DNA from: Chloroflexi bacterium UBA6265
GTDB lineage: Bacteria > Chloroflexota > Chloroflexia > Thermomicrobiales > UBA6265
Assembly (NCBI GenBank): GCA_002440805.1
Contig: DJVD01000067.1
Coordinates: forward strand, 1,042 to 7,401
Reading direction: 5' to 3'
DNA: 6,360 bases
The position numbers and the translations under genes are program-made. The notes under the pieces were generated by a model. It made no database searches, was not told the DNA's origin, and was given only the letters and a program-made list of their open reading frames with translations. Of this stretch, positions 5,770 through 6,360 are shown piece after piece (position 1 is the stretch's first letter; every line of letters starts with the position of its first letter).

Positions 5770-6360
5770 ATGGATTCAAGTGTTATTCGCGTTGTCCTCG
5801 CTGACGACCATGGCGTTGTACGCGCCGGGCTGCGCGCCCTCCTTGAGAGCCAGCCGGATATTGCCGTGGTGGGTGAGGCTGAGGATGGCCCTGGCGCGAT
5901 CAGTGCTGTGAGTGAACTCCATCCCCACGTGGTAATCACCGATTTGTCCATGCCGGGTGGGGGAATGGATGTGATCCGCGAGTTGACCTCGCTTAATCAC
6001 GCCGCGAAGGTGCTGGTGCTGACGGTGCATGCCGAGGAGCGCTACCTGCTGCCGGTGTTGCAGGCCGGAGGCCTGGGGTATGTGCGCAAATCCAGCGCCC
6101 ATACCGATTTGCTGAACGCGATTCGCACCGTCGCCCGCGGAGAGGTGTTCCTCGATCCCGTGGCGACCAAGACCCTCCTGCGTGGTTACCTGGGACGAAG
6201 TGGCGATGGCCAGGAGCTTGATATCGTTGAAGTCCTCTCGGAACGCGAACGGGAAGTCGTCAAACTCACCGCCGAGGGATACACCGCCCAGCAAAGCGCC
6301 GATTTCCTCTCGCTCTCGCCGAAGACGGTAGAAACGTATCGTCACCGGGCAATGCAAAAA
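5770..6360 (+). CDS. NarL/FixJ-family response regulator, cut by the window's right edge
   Basis: The first 197 codons of a DNA-binding response regulator, open to the last base. The receiver domain (about 5-123) has the acidic pair Asp12-Asp13, the phosphoacceptor Asp58 in VITDLSMPG, the switch Thr85 in VLTVHAEE, and Lys107 in GYVRKSS. The LuxR-type helix-turn-helix starts with LSEREREVVKLTAEG (156-170) and continues through the recognition helix SPKTVETYRHRAMQK (183-197), where the window ends. The family usually runs about 210-220 residues, so some 15-25 are missing. Within the DNA-binding domain TAQQSADFL replaces the common NKEIAxxL wording. ATG 5770 has a near-ideal ribosome site. It lies 53 bp after the kinase, its probable partner. 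An ATG at 5744 is out of frame. Target promoters are unknown. Confidence 0.94.
   Translation, partial: MDSSVIRVVLADDHGVVRAGLRALLESQPDIAVVGEAEDGPGAISAVSELHPHVVITDLSMPGGGMDVIRELTSLNHAAKVLVLTVHAEERYLLPVLQAGGLGYVRKSSAHTDLLNAIRTVARGEVFLDPVATKTLLRGYLGRSGDGQELDIVEVLSEREREVVKLTAEGYTAQQSADFLSLSPKTVETYRHRAMQK

Noticed and set aside
5717..5911. Short plus-strand frame between kinase and regulator (64 codons)
   Set aside because: It overlaps the regulator in another frame, has no ribosome site at its TTG start, and runs through the regulator's conserved receiver start.
5776..6357. Long minus-strand reading frame (193 codons) at the right edge
   Set aside because: It is fully antisense to the response regulator, whose receiver and DNA-binding motifs are intact in frame; it is a codon-bias shadow.

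Overview
The window is compact bacterial DNA with moderately high GC. It holds eight genes, two of them cut by the window edges, and no non-coding stretch over about 110 bases. I saw no rRNA, tRNA, mobile element, long repeat or CRISPR array. An HspR-type repressor in front of clpB argues against most Proteobacteria and Firmicutes and fits groups such as Chloroflexota or Actinomycetota. The HspR form and the 'HDDTSQ' kinase box make Chloroflexota my weak favourite; this is inference only.

Layout. From the left edge to 1408, on the minus strand, lies a heat-shock operon: hspR (1408-1037), then the first 328 codons of clpB (986 to the edge). Divergent from it is a cytosolic-type glycerophosphodiester phosphodiesterase (1497-2171). 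The 88-bp gap between the two starts holds a strong sigma70-type promoter for hspR-clpB, overlapped by a near-perfect palindrome with the spacing of a HAIR (HspR) operator. Two membrane-lipid genes follow on the plus strand: a CDP-alcohol phosphatidyltransferase of PgsA type (2267-2917) and an LpxL/HtrB/PatA-superfamily acyltransferase (2982-4106). yajQ (4594-4103, minus) runs head-on into the acyltransferase and the two stop codons overlap. Divergent from yajQ is a two-component pair: a NarL-class histidine kinase with two closely spaced membrane helices (4697-5716) and its response regulator (5770 to the right edge, cut just inside the C-terminal DNA-binding domain).

How it fits together. 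HspR probably represses its own operon and is relieved when chaperones are titrated by unfolded protein; the ClpB disaggregase is the output. The phosphodiesterase recycles head groups from deacylated phospholipids, and the next two genes make and acylate envelope lipids, so the centre of the window is a phospholipid-metabolism neighbourhood. The kinase looks like an intramembrane sensor, which would suit envelope-stress sensing, but no target promoter is visible here.

I did not find a clearly new system. The best observations are the HspR operator/promoter architecture shared with a divergent lipid-catabolic gene, an unusual PgsA variant, and the intramembrane-type sensor beside lipid genes.
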